From: Aurantibrevibacter litoralis
GTDB taxonomy: Bacteria > Bacteroidota > Bacteroidia > Flavobacteriales > Flavobacteriaceae
Assembly (NCBI RefSeq): GCF_034651555.1
Contig: NZ_JAYEEQ010000008.1
Span: forward strand, 62,001 to 126,000
Direction: 5' to 3'
Length of the DNA stretch: 64,000 nucleotides
Shown here: piece after piece, positions 16,559-24,873 of the stretch
How the letters are laid out: every line of letters starts with the position of its first letter
How positions within the stretch are numbered: the first letter of the stretch is position 1
Notes under the pieces: generated by a model
The model's database searches: none
Seen by the model: only the letters and a program-made list of their open reading frames with translations
Told to the model about the DNA's origin: nothing
Program-made: the position numbers and the translations under genes

Positions 16559-18142
16559 TTAAATTTTTGCATTGGTATGCACCCCGTTAAGGATGCGCAT
16601 AATATTTAAAGGGTTGTCATTTTTTAAAGCATCCGGTAATAATGACTGAGGCCAGTTTTGCAGGGAAATTGGTCGTACCCATCGCTTAATAGCAGATACG
16701 CCAACCGAGGTAAAACGACTGTCCGTAGATGCCGGAAAAGGGCCGCCGTGCTGCATAGCCGGACACACCTCTACTCCTGTAGGCACTCCGTTAAAAATGA
16801 GGCGCCCTACCCTACTTTGAAGCGCATCTACACTCTCCAAATACGTTTCCAGATCAGCATCATTACCTAACACGGTGCCCGTTAACTGTCCTTCCAGATG
16901 GTCTAAAACCGTAGTAACTTCTTTGGCGTCTTCACATTGTACTACAATAGAAAATGGGCCGAAAACTTCACGGTGCAGCGTAGGATTCTTCAAAAAGTCG
17001 GTACCTGTAACAGTTAATACTTTCTGTTGTGCAAAATTGGGTTGTACATCGGTGTGGTATTCCGCTACAACAGCAACGCCTTTTTGTGAGGAAAGCTCCA
17101 TTTTATTCTTTTCGTATGCCTCGTGTATATTTGGATGCAACATGCAAATAGGATCTATTTTTGTAATTGCATCGCCTAGTTGCGCAACAAAATCGGTTAA
17201 AGCGTTGCTTTTAACACCGATTATTAAACCCGGATTGGTACAGAATTGCCCCGCTCCCATCGTAATAGATCCCGCATATTGGACAGCCCAAAAGGCGCCC
17301 TTTTCTTCTAGCGCTGATGGCAAAGCTAACACGGGATTGATACTTCCCATTTCCGCAAACACCGGAATAGGTTCCGGTCTTTGGTTGGCCAAATGATACA
17401 GGGCTGTACCGCCCTTTATGCTTCCGGTAAAGCCTACCCCCTTAACTCTAGGATGTTTTACCAATTGTTGGCCTACTTCAAATCCGCTACTATTAAGATT
17501 AGAAAATACGCCCTTTGGCATTCCTGTGCGCGAGGCGGCTTTTGATACGGCCGACGCCACCAACTCACCGGTACCTGCGTGCATAGGGTGACTTTTCACG
17601 ATGACGGGACATCCGGCAGCCAAGGCACTTGCGGTATCGCCACCTGCGGTAGAAAAAGCTAGGGGAAAATTACTGGACCCAAAAACAACAATAGGACCTA
17701 ACGGAAACAGCATTTTTCGCAAATCTACTTTAGGAATGGGTTGTCTGTCTGGTTGGGCGGTGTCAATAGTCGCTTCAACCCATGAACCTTCCTCTAAAAG
17801 CGAAGCAAAAGCACGTAATTGACCCACTGTCCTGCCCCTTTCGCCTTGTGCCCGGCCTTCGGGCAGACCGGATTCTGAACAATATACGTGTAATAAGTCA
17901 TCCCCAAGTGCTTCTATTTCTTCTGCAATGGCTCTTAGGAATAGCGCCTTTTGTTTTCCCGAAAAATTCTTATACTTTTGAAATGCTTCCCATGCCAATT
18001 CTACGGCCACATCAATCTCAGCAGGGGAGGCCTCATAAAATTCCCACGAATTTACCGTATTATTTTTGGGATTAAAGGTGGTAAACACTTTTTCGCCTTT
18101 TGCCGATACTTCTCCTCCAATGTAATTTTTTCCTTGAATCAT
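16559..18142 (-). CDS. NADP-type aldehyde dehydrogenase, probable 2-oxoglutarate semialdehyde dehydrogenase
   Basis: The 527-residue ALDH has the cofactor/active-site segments FGSSNFPLAFSTAGGDT, GFTGSIKGG and FAEMGSINPVLALP, with the catalytic cysteine in GAGQFCTNPG. The long form with GGDTASALAAGCPV is typical of the class that oxidises 2,5-dioxopentanoate to 2-oxoglutarate. That is the last step of hydroxyproline breakdown and also of the oxidative pentose and aldarate routes. It lies 190 bp downstream of the deaminase gene on the same strand. The role is inferred from family plus neighbours; a broad-range fatty aldehyde role is less likely. Confidence 0.85.
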   Translation of the reverse strand: MIQGKNYIGGEVSAKGEKVFTTFNPKNNTVNSWEFYEASPAEIDVAVELAWEAFQKYKNFSGKQKALFLRAIAEEIEALGDDLLHVYCSESGLPEGRAQGERGRTVGQLRAFASLLEEGSWVEATIDTAQPDRQPIPKVDLRKMLFPLGPIVVFGSSNFPLAFSTAGGDTASALAAGCPVIVKSHPMHAGTGELVASAVSKAASRTGMPKGVFSNLNSSGFEVGQQLVKHPRVKGVGFTGSIKGGTALYHLANQRPEPIPVFAEMGSINPVLALPSALEEKGAFWAVQYAGSITMGAGQFCTNPGLIIGVKSNALTDFVAQLGDAITKIDPICMLHPNIHEAYEKNKMELSSQKGVAVVAEYHTDVQPNFAQQKVLTVTGTDFLKNPTLHREVFGPFSIVVQCEDAKEVTTVLDHLEGQLTGTVLGNDADLETYLESVDALQSRVGRLIFNGVPTGVEVCPAMQHGGPFPASTDSRFTSVGVSAIKRWVRPISLQNWPQSLLPDALKNDNPLNIMRILNGVHTNAKI

Positions 18143-18332
18143 TTTGTTCTTTTATTTGTTTATTCAAATTCTGGTTCACATGTTTGCTTGTAAAAATGGC
18201 CTTTCAGCGTCAAACAAACCTAATTAAAGAAATATTGAGTATTCCTTATTTTCAAAAATACAAATCCTTTGGCAAACACTAGCTTTTGAACGGAATTAGT
18301 CTTGAAGTTGTTAAAAACAATTTTCTTTAAAA

Positions 18333-19250
18333 CTAACCTAACACTTTATAATCAGGAAGTGTAGGTCTATTTTTAAGAGCTGCATCTATTATATTCTGAA
18401 CCCGGATACGTTCTGTTCCCTGCAGGGGTAATCGCGGAGCCCTTACATTTTCAGTTCCTATTCCGGTGGCTAACTCAGCCAATTTTATATTTTGCACCAA
18501 TTGCGGACTAATATCCAATTCCAATAATGGCATAAACCAACGATATATGTCCAAGGCTTCCTGAATTCTTCCAGCCTTTGCCAATTTATATATAGCTACA
18601 GTTTCCTCAGGGAAAGCACATACCAATCCGGCTACCCATCCGTCTGCTCCAACGAGTAAACTCTCTAGTGCCAAGGTATCTACCCCGCATAGAATGTGGA
18701 GTCTATCTCCAAATCTGTTACGAATTCGAGTAATATTAGTCGTGTCTCTGGTAGATTCTTTTACGGCTTGTATGTTTTTGTGTTCCAAAATTTCTTCGAA
18801 CATATCTAGTGTCACCTCAATTTTATAATCAATGGGATTATTGTAAATCATTATGGGCAAATCTGTGTTTTTTGCCACTTCCTTAAAATAGGTAACTGTT
18901 TCAAAATCTGTAGCTTTGTAGCGCATTGGGGGAAGCATCATTAATCCGGAAGCTCCATATTTTTCTGCCTTATTGGCTGTAATTACTGCGCCCTTGGTTG
19001 ATTGTTCGGCAATATTGATGATTACAGGCACCTTGCCGTTTACCATACCAACAGTTTCTTGAATCAGGGTTTTCTTTTCATCGTCGGATAAGGTACTGGC
19101 CTCTCCCAAAGTTCCTCCCAAAATAATACCGTGGACACCCGCTTCTAACTGTGCCTGAATATTGGTGCCAAACATTTTTAAATCTAAGGTGTCATCCTCT
19201 TTAAATTTTGTAGTTACAGCGGGCATAACACCCTTCCATTGTATGGTCAT
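18333..19250 (-). CDS. lhpC: DHDPS-family lyase, probable 1-pyrroline-4-hydroxy-2-carboxylate deaminase
   Basis: The 305-residue TIM-barrel protein belongs to the dihydrodipicolinate synthase/N-acetylneuraminate lyase family. It has the substrate loop GGTLGEAS near residue 45, the tyrosine in PIMIYNNP and the Schiff-base lysine in AVKEST (about 160). The true DapA role is unlikely in this setting. With an epimerase, a D-amino-acid oxidoreductase and a semialdehyde dehydrogenase nearby, the expected reaction is deamination of 1-pyrroline-4-hydroxy-2-carboxylate to 2-oxoglutarate semialdehyde. The alternative is 5-keto-4-deoxyglucarate dehydratase, which yields the same product. An operator-like motif lies 72 bp upstream. 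Confidence 0.78.
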   Translation of the reverse strand: MTIQWKGVMPAVTTKFKEDDTLDLKMFGTNIQAQLEAGVHGIILGGTLGEASTLSDDEKKTLIQETVGMVNGKVPVIINIAEQSTKGAVITANKAEKYGASGLMMLPPMRYKATDFETVTYFKEVAKNTDLPIMIYNNPIDYKIEVTLDMFEEILEHKNIQAVKESTRDTTNITRIRNRFGDRLHILCGVDTLALESLLVGADGWVAGLVCAFPEETVAIYKLAKAGRIQEALDIYRWFMPLLELDISPQLVQNIKLAELATGIGTENVRAPRLPLQGTERIRVQNIIDAALKNRPTLPDYKVLG

Positions 19251-19667
19251 TTGCTTAAAATTTAGCTTTGCGTAGTACTGGGAGACGTTTTTTGCACATT
19301 GTCATGAATACCACTTTGTTTCTACAAATGTAGTACTTTGTTTTATGTTTAAGATAAGCCTCTAGTGGACTGTTTTCGTTCTCGTATGCGTTTTTACACC
19401 TTTTGCAATACGATAAAAAAACAGCCCAGAGACCTAAATAAAAGACCAGGCGCTCCTGAACGTGAACAAATTATTTAGGGGGTTGTTCTTATTGAGCATA
19501 CTGAATTTATGTTTAAGAAACACCGGCGTATGGGTCTATTTTGTTGGGGTATGGGACACAAAAACAAGTATTTCGAGTAAAAAAAAGCAGTATTTAAAGC
19601 ATGTAAAAACACCAATCACTTTGTTTTTACTATTTTTGAACACTTTTGAAATTTATAACACAAACGA
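19251..19667. other. Divergent intergenic region between the deaminase and peptidase genes
   Basis: The 417-bp gap holds the operator-like motif at 19322-19336 for the minus-strand deaminase. On the plus strand, TATTTTTG at 19631-19638 fits the -7 box, 29 bp before the peptidase ATG. A GTG-initiated 69-residue frame (19462-19671) has no family resemblance, and I do not call it a gene. Confidence 0.5.
19322..19336 (-). promoter_or_regulatory. Operator-like motif overlapping the deaminase -7 box
   Basis: CTACA-aa-TGTAG is an inverted repeat (19322-19333). On the minus strand, GTACTACATT (19336-19327) matches the site before the epimerase gene exactly over ten bases. It overlaps TACATTTG (19332-19325), a -7 box for the deaminase gene. 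No -33 TTG is obvious. Confidence 0.5.
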
Positions 19668-21224
19668 ATGAAAAAAATAATACTTCTAGTTGGGCTGGTT
19701 ATAGGCTGTAATTCCTCCCAAAAAACGGTTGATGAGATTGTAAAAAATCCCATCAATTCAATTTCTTCAATCACTTTTGCGGAGAGCATTACGGAAGCCG
19801 AATTAAAAGATTATTTATACACCTATGCCTCGGACGAATTTGAAGGACGGGAAACCGGAAAGCCAGGACAGAAAAAAGCGGTCGAGTTTCTAAAGGCCGT
19901 ATACCAAAGATTAGGAGTTCCTGCTGCCCAACAGAATGGTGACTATTTTCAGGATGTACCTTTAACCATAACCAAACTCCCCACAGGATTTTTAAAAATA
20001 AATGGTGAAGAGTTCCCTATCGGGGATGATTTTATTGGTTTTTTACCTGCAAAAGATACCTATAGTAGTATCGTTTATGCCGGGTACGGGATAGAAGATG
20101 AAAATTATTCGGATTACGCTGGTCTCGATCTTGAGGGTAAAATGGTATTGGTAAAATTAGGCGAACCCGTAAACAGCGATGGCACGTATACGGTAACCGG
20201 AACAAACGAAAAATCTGTTTGGAGTAATCCATCAGAATCTATTGGTAAGCGACTAGAGGTGGTGAGTGGCAAAGGTGCTAAAGGCATGATCTACTACGAT
20301 GCCGAAAACTATAACCGATTTAAAAGTAGATTTGAGATGATGAGTACTCAAAATCAGGACAGAATGAGTCTTAAAAATGATGAAAACTCTGATTTTGCCT
20401 ATTTTTTTGTAGCAGGTTCCTTGGCCAAAACAATGTTTCCAGCCATAGACACAGATCATTCCCCCAAGGAGATACCGCTTGCTTTGGAGACGCACTTAGA
20501 AAGCAATAATGACGATGTACAGTCCGAAAATGTGGTTGCTTTTTTAAAAGGTTCTGAGCTCCCTGAAGAATATGTGGTCATTTCGTCCCATTTAGATCAT
20601 ATTGGCATTAGCAATAATGGCGATATCAATAATGGCGCAGATGACGATGGCTCCGGTACAGTGGCCTTGCTGGAAATTGCCGAAGCCTTTAAAAAAGCTG
20701 CCGATGCAGGATATGGCCCTAAAAGATCTGTCGTTTTTCTGCATGTTACCGGAGAAGAAAAAGGACTGTTAGGATCGCAGTATTATACGGATATCGCTCC
20801 TATTTTTCCGCTAGAACAAACCGTTGCCAATCTTAATATTGATATGATTGGGCGTATAGATCCGAAGCGAAAAGGGGAAAGAAACTACATTTACTTAATT
20901 GGTTCGGATAAGTTGAGTACCGAGTTGCATGAATTGTCTGAAGAAGTAAATAAAATACACACCAAAATAGAACTCGACTACACCTACAATGATGTAAATG
21001 ATCCAAACCGTTTTTATTACAGAAGTGACCATTATAATTTTGCCAAAAATAATATTCCCGTGATCTTTTATTTTAATGGGACGCATGATGATTATCACAG
21101 ACCGGGAGATACGCCGGACAAAATAAACTACGATCTCTTGGAAAACCGAACCCGACTCATTTTTTATACTGCTTGGGAAATTGCCAATCGAGAAAAACGG
21201 CTCATCGTAGATAAATCAGAATAA
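19668..21224 (+). CDS. M28-family zinc aminopeptidase, lipoprotein
   Basis: The 518-residue protein is exported as a lipoprotein (lipobox LVIGC, cysteine about residue 14). It contains a PA-domain insert (about 110-260) and an M28 metallopeptidase domain. The two-zinc ligands are visible: His in ISSHLDHIG, Asp in NNGADDDGSGT, the Glu pair in HVTGEEKGLLGS, Asp in NIDMIGR and a C-terminal His in YRSDHYNFAKNNIP. It should release N-terminal amino acids from peptides at the periplasmic face or cell surface. A hairpin with a T-run follows the gene, so it is a single-gene unit. The specificity is unknown. Confidence 0.88.
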   Translation: MKKIILLVGLVIGCNSSQKTVDEIVKNPINSISSITFAESITEAELKDYLYTYASDEFEGRETGKPGQKKAVEFLKAVYQRLGVPAAQQNGDYFQDVPLTITKLPTGFLKINGEEFPIGDDFIGFLPAKDTYSSIVYAGYGIEDENYSDYAGLDLEGKMVLVKLGEPVNSDGTYTVTGTNEKSVWSNPSESIGKRLEVVSGKGAKGMIYYDAENYNRFKSRFEMMSTQNQDRMSLKNDENSDFAYFFVAGSLAKTMFPAIDTDHSPKEIPLALETHLESNNDDVQSENVVAFLKGSELPEEYVVISSHLDHIGISNNGDINNGADDDGSGTVALLEIAEAFKKAADAGYGPKRSVVFLHVTGEEKGLLGSQYYTDIAPIFPLEQTVANLNIDMIGRIDPKRKGERNYIYLIGSDKLSTELHELSEEVNKIHTKIELDYTYNDVNDPNRFYYRSDHYNFAKNNIPVIFYFNGTHDDYHRPGDTPDKINYDLLENRTRLIFYTAWEIANREKRLIVDKSE

Positions 21225-21246
21225 CGCACACCTACTTTCAAAGAAG

Positions 21247-21272
21247 CCTTGTGTCCTCGCAAGGTTTTTTTG
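21247..21272 (+). terminator. Rho-independent terminator of the M28 peptidase gene
   Basis: CCTTG (21247-21251) and CAAGG (21260-21264) form a hairpin with an eight-base loop, followed by seven Ts. It starts 23 bp after the stop codon. Confidence 0.75.
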
Positions 21273-21357
21273 TTTTTATATTACCAACAGATCTCTACCT
21301 TCAGTCTGTTCAGGGAGAAGGCTTTGGTAAAGCGATTTGTGGTATTTGTAATTTTCC

Positions 21358-21387
21358 CATAGCCCATGGTTTAAACCATGGGCTATG
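21358..21387. repeat. Perfect 30-bp palindrome
   Basis: catagcccatggttt (21358-21372) is followed at once by its exact reverse complement aaaccatgggctatg (21373-21387). There is no loop and no mismatch. It is intergenic, without a T-run, and resembles REP/BIME-type palindromes. It lies 20 bp from the tRNA-derived duplication. Confidence 0.9.
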
Positions 21388-21407
21388 AATTGCAGAGTCG
21401 CACGATG

Positions 21408-21503
21408 GGACAGGCTTCTCGACCTGCGCTTCTCAATCCAATCTGGACATAAAAAAGTTCTCAATATTTTTGGGAACTTTCTGTCAGGGTGGAAGACCGG
21501 TCT
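21408..21503. repeat. Distal copy of the tRNA-His 3' end plus terminator duplication
   Basis: This 96-bp block (ggacaggcttct to gaccggtct) is a diverged copy of 21532-21629. It contains a second terminator hairpin (gttctcaa/ttgggaac, one G-T pair) and, at its right end, 17-18 bases equal to the tRNA-His 3' end (ggtggaagaccggtct). After base 21503 the match to the tRNA stops abruptly. Confidence 0.85.
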
Positions 21504-21531
21504 TCCTTCGACCCCGATCACTCAGGTCTCA

Positions 21532-21629
21532 GGACAGGCTTCTAGACCTGCGCTCCTCAATCAAATATGGACATAAAAAAAAGTTCCCAATATTTTTGGG
21601 AACTTTCTGCCAGGGTGGAAGACCGGTCT
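21532..21629. repeat. Proximal copy of the tRNA-His 3' end plus terminator duplication
   Basis: This 98-bp block is the partner of 21408-21503, with about seven substitutions and a two-base indel. Its right end overlaps the last 16 bases of the tRNA-His gene and its middle carries the working terminator. The two copies are direct repeats separated by 28 bp. Confidence 0.85.
21575..21603 (-). terminator. Rho-independent terminator of tRNA-His
   Basis: On the minus strand, an eight-base stem (gttcccaa/ttgggaac, 21603-21583) with a five-base loop is followed by eight Ts (21582-21575). It lies 10 bp beyond the tRNA 3' end. Confidence 0.85.
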
Positions 21630-21688
21630 CGAACCGGCGACCTCTAGAACCACAATCTAGCGCTCTAACCAACTGAGCTACAACCACC
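21614..21688 (-). tRNA. tRNA-His (GTG)
   Basis: A 75-base cloverleaf can be drawn on the minus strand. The D arm is GCTC/GAGC, the anticodon stem is CTAGA/TCTAG around TTGTGGT (anticodon GTG, histidine), and the T arm is GCCGG TTCGAGA CCGGT. The extra 5' G pairs with discriminator C73, as expected for tRNA-His. The acceptor strands GGTGGTTG and CTTCCACC pair except for two adjacent T-T mismatches, which is unusual. The mismatched 3' half is the part duplicated nearby. Confidence 0.9.
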
Positions 21689-21924
21689 ATTTATTAGCGG
21701 TGGCAAAGGTAATTTTTTTTACGCCATCTTTCAAAATAAAACCTGCGATATTTTTAGTAAAAAGAAATACAGCGCCTGTTTGTAATTTCAAAATCATTGT
21801 GCGTGACGTATAATTTATCGACAAAATACATGATTTATAGGATGAAACACACAAAAATACGCATTTCACAACATAAATTCCCCCAGTAGGCGTACGCTGA
21901 TTAATTTTAAAGCTTATAATTTAG

Positions 21925-24021
21925 TTGCTGATGCACCGCAATCCCGTTTTTTTTAGTACCGATTACCGAAATGTAAAAACCGGGATATGCTTGCTTTTTC
22001 TTCTAGTGGGATTTGCTACTATAGGAATGGGGCAACGAAATCTACGTGATAGCCTCAAATTGCAAATTACCGCCTACAAGCATCAACCTGCATTTTCTAC
22101 CAAAGACACCACCTTTATCGATTTATTGAATAAGTTATCGGCAGAGATGCGCTATTATAATTCCGACAGCTTACGATTACTGGCTTTAGAAGTTCTAAAG
22201 TACAGTAAAGCTGCAACCTATCCCAGAGGCGAGAGTATGGCGCTACTTCGGTTGGGCGATTACCATTCTGATAGAGGGGATAGAGAACAAGCCATCTCGC
22301 ATTATCTCGAAGCTATAGAACATGCAAAAGAGCTCTCTAATCCTAATTTGCAGTTACGCATTCAGAATAATTTATCGGGTGAATATGGGTACAACGGGGA
22401 TTATGCCAAAGCCCTTTCCGGCTATTTGGATGGAATTGAATTGGCTGAAAAAGTAGATCATAAGCTAATGCTGTCTATTATGTACGAGAATATAGGCGGT
22501 TTATATGCTTCCCAAAAGGATTTTGTACAGGCGTTGGAATTCTATAAAAAAGTAAAAAAAATTAATGAGCAAATTGGCGATCCTATAAATAGTGCAAAAT
22601 CTATGGCCAATTTAGCTTCGGTGTACACCCAGATGAATAATCATGACTACGCCATGTTCAATATCAATTCCAGTATTAGCACTTTTGAAAAATTTCACAT
22701 CATGGATTGGTTGGCTTTTGCTTATGAAGTAAAGGGGAAAATATATGTCAATCAAGAAAAATATACCTGGGCGTTACATTGGTATAAGCAAAGCGAAATG
22801 TTGCACCAAAAAATAGACGACGAGCGTGGTAAAATTGATTTACTGAACGGTCTGTCCGAAGCGTATTTTGGGCTTAAAAAAGACAGTATCTCCGAGGGTT
22901 ACGCCCTTGAAGCATTTGAAATATCTACTAAAATACTATTTTTAGAAGGCATACGTAAGTGTTCTAAGACGCTGTATAAAATAAATAAAAACAAAGAAGA
23001 CTATGCTACGGCGCTTTATTACCATGAACTCTATCAAAAATTAGCCGATACCCTTGCCCGTACTGAAAACAGCAAAAGTCTGTCTATGTTTAAGACCAAA
23101 ATAGCGCACGACAGGCAACAAGAGCAGCTCATTCTAGAAAATGAAAAAGCCTTAGCCAAACAGCAAGGTTATATTAAGGCGTCTTTGGTCATGTTACTTA
23201 TTGTTATTTTGGTAGCCCTTTTGGTATACCGTAATCAGAAGGTTCAAAAAAAATTGAACATAGCCCTACAAGCAAAAACAGAAGATCTGCAAAAAAACGA
23301 ACAAGAACTCAAAGAAATTAATGAAACCAAAGACAAACTTTTTTCTATTATTGCTCATGACTTGCGCGGTCCTATCGGTGCCTTAAAAGGGTTGCTAAAG
23401 TTATTTAAAGACGGTGAGATAGCAAAAGATGAGTTTTTAGATTTTATGCCCAAACTGACCAAAGATGTAGACCATATTTCGTTTACCCTAAACAATTTAC
23501 TCTCTTGGGGCCAAAGTCAAATGAAAGGATCTGTGACTAAACCGTCTGTAACCGCCTTAGAAGTTTTAACCAGAGACAACATCAATCTGTTGGCAGAAAT
23601 AGCCAAAGAAAAATCGATTAAAATCAAGAATACTATACCGGAAAATACACTCACATGGTCCGACGCCAATCAGATCGATATTGTAATTCGCAACCTGATC
23701 AGCAACGCCTTAAAATTTACCCCCACCGGCGGAACTATACTAATTAATGCCTGTGAAGTAGACCACTATTGGGAAGTTGCTGTAAGGGATTCTGGTGTAG
23801 GTATTACTTATGATGTACAACAGCATATTTTCTCTAAAGATTCTAATATTACTACCTATGGTACCAACAATGAAAAAGGAACCGGTTTAGGCTTGGGCTT
23901 ATGCAAAGAAATGGTAGAAAAAAACGGAGGCAGAATTTGGGTAAAAAGCGCACCGCAAAAAGGAAGCTGTTTTTATTTTACGGTACCCATGGCTCAAAAA
24001 AAGTATCAGAAGGCAGGTTAA
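21925..24021 (+). CDS. TPR-containing sensor histidine kinase
   Basis: The 698-residue protein has an N-terminal signal or membrane segment (about 17-35) and a periplasmic TPR solenoid (about 80-370, for example ALRLGDYHSDRGDREQAISH). One transmembrane helix (about 415-433) and a short coiled coil follow. The kinase core has the phospho-acceptor His in FSIIAHDLRGPIGALKG and ATP-binding motifs ending GTGLGLGLCKEMVEKNGG. It should sense an envelope signal and phosphorylate an unlinked response regulator, since no regulator gene adjoins it. Its 3' end overlaps the convergent bshB1 gene by 4 bp. The start is the first ATG before the signal segment. Confidence 0.88.
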   Translation: MLMHRNPVFFSTDYRNVKTGICLLFLLVGFATIGMGQRNLRDSLKLQITAYKHQPAFSTKDTTFIDLLNKLSAEMRYYNSDSLRLLALEVLKYSKAATYPRGESMALLRLGDYHSDRGDREQAISHYLEAIEHAKELSNPNLQLRIQNNLSGEYGYNGDYAKALSGYLDGIELAEKVDHKLMLSIMYENIGGLYASQKDFVQALEFYKKVKKINEQIGDPINSAKSMANLASVYTQMNNHDYAMFNINSSISTFEKFHIMDWLAFAYEVKGKIYVNQEKYTWALHWYKQSEMLHQKIDDERGKIDLLNGLSEAYFGLKKDSISEGYALEAFEISTKILFLEGIRKCSKTLYKINKNKEDYATALYYHELYQKLADTLARTENSKSLSMFKTKIAHDRQQEQLILENEKALAKQQGYIKASLVMLLIVILVALLVYRNQKVQKKLNIALQAKTEDLQKNEQELKEINETKDKLFSIIAHDLRGPIGALKGLLKLFKDGEIAKDEFLDFMPKLTKDVDHISFTLNNLLSWGQSQMKGSVTKPSVTALEVLTRDNINLLAEIAKEKSIKIKNTIPENTLTWSDANQIDIVIRNLISNALKFTPTGGTILINACEVDHYWEVAVRDSGVGITYDVQQHIFSKDSNITTYGTNNEKGTGLGLGLCKEMVEKNGGRIWVKSAPQKGSCFYFTVPMAQKKYQKAG

Positions 24022-24740
24022 ATAAGATCGCCTAAACGATTTACGACTACGTATCGTTCTACTGTAAAGCCTTCGGCGTAATCTACCCCTACCAATCTAC
24101 CTAAATCTCGCGCCCTGTAATTGATGCTGTCAATAAAATTTTTACTGCTGATGGGTGTTTGCGGCGCATCGCTTTTAGGGTCATAAAACTGAGAGCTATA
24201 CGCCAAAATGGCTTCTGTTTTTTTCTCAATAAAGGCACTAACATCTACAACAAAATCCGGTTTTAAGTCCTTCCATTGAATATAGTGATACACCACTTTG
24301 GGCCGCCAAACTTCTTGCCATTGGTCATCGCCCTCGGCTTTGGTATCAATTTTTACCAACCCACTTAAAAAACAGGCATCACTAACGAGTTTACTCCCCT
24401 TGGCATGATCTATATGCCGGTCATCCACGGCATTACAAAGCACAATTTCCGGACGGTATTTTCTTAAAACTTGAATAATCTTTAATTGGTGCTCCCTATC
24501 GTTTGTAAAAAAACCGTCGGCAAATTCAAGATTCTCCCGTGCGCTTAGTCCCAATATTCTGGCCGCTGCAGCTGCTTCTTTAGCTCTTAATTCGGCAGAA
24601 CCTCTCGTTCCCAATTCGCCTCTGGTAAGATCAATTATGCCCACCTTTTTGCCGTTGGCTACTTCTTTTGCAATGGTTGCCCCGGCACCTAGTTCCGCAT
24701 CATCCGGGTGCGATCCGAATACTAAAATATCTAATTTCAC
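24018..24740 (-). CDS. bshB1: Bacillithiol biosynthesis deacetylase BshB1
   Basis: The 240-residue PIG-L/LmbE-fold zinc deacetylase shows the metal motif GSHPDDAELGAG (about 9-20), the family segment RGELGTRGSAELRAKEA, and the DDRHIDHAKGSKLVSDA metal/catalytic segment. BshB1 removes acetyl from GlcNAc-malate during bacillithiol synthesis in the cytoplasm. Bacillithiol in Bacteroidota is consistent with this close match. The gene is convergent with the histidine kinase and 133 bp from the next minus-strand gene. No other bsh gene is in the window. Confidence 0.93.
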   Translation of the reverse strand: MKLDILVFGSHPDDAELGAGATIAKEVANGKKVGIIDLTRGELGTRGSAELRAKEAAAAARILGLSARENLEFADGFFTNDREHQLKIIQVLRKYRPEIVLCNAVDDRHIDHAKGSKLVSDACFLSGLVKIDTKAEGDDQWQEVWRPKVVYHYIQWKDLKPDFVVDVSAFIEKKTEAILAYSSQFYDPKSDAPQTPISSKNFIDSINYRARDLGRLVGVDYAEGFTVERYVVVNRLGDLI

Positions 24741-24873
24741 GTGCTTATTATTATTGTTTTTCTACAATTGGATATGCCCTTCGATGATTAAAATGTGTAT
24801 TGCCCGGAGTGCCCGTCAACTGGCGCGCAGTAGTACATCCTATTTTGAACATGTCGATTGCATTGGTTAGGTA

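Noticed and set aside
19462..19671. GTG-started 69-codon ORF before the M28 peptidase
   Set aside because: Composition is low-complexity, it overlaps the next start by 4 bp without a coupling signal, and the peptidase -7 box lies inside it.
21408..21629. Possible CRISPR array
   Set aside because: There are only two long direct repeats of 96-98 bp, explained by duplication of the tRNA 3' end and terminator. There are no regular spacers and no cas genes.
21385..21676. Two overlapping plus-strand ORFs (63 and 68 codons) with similar protein text
   Set aside because: They translate the two tandem repeats and the antisense strand of tRNA-His. The similarity comes from the DNA duplication.
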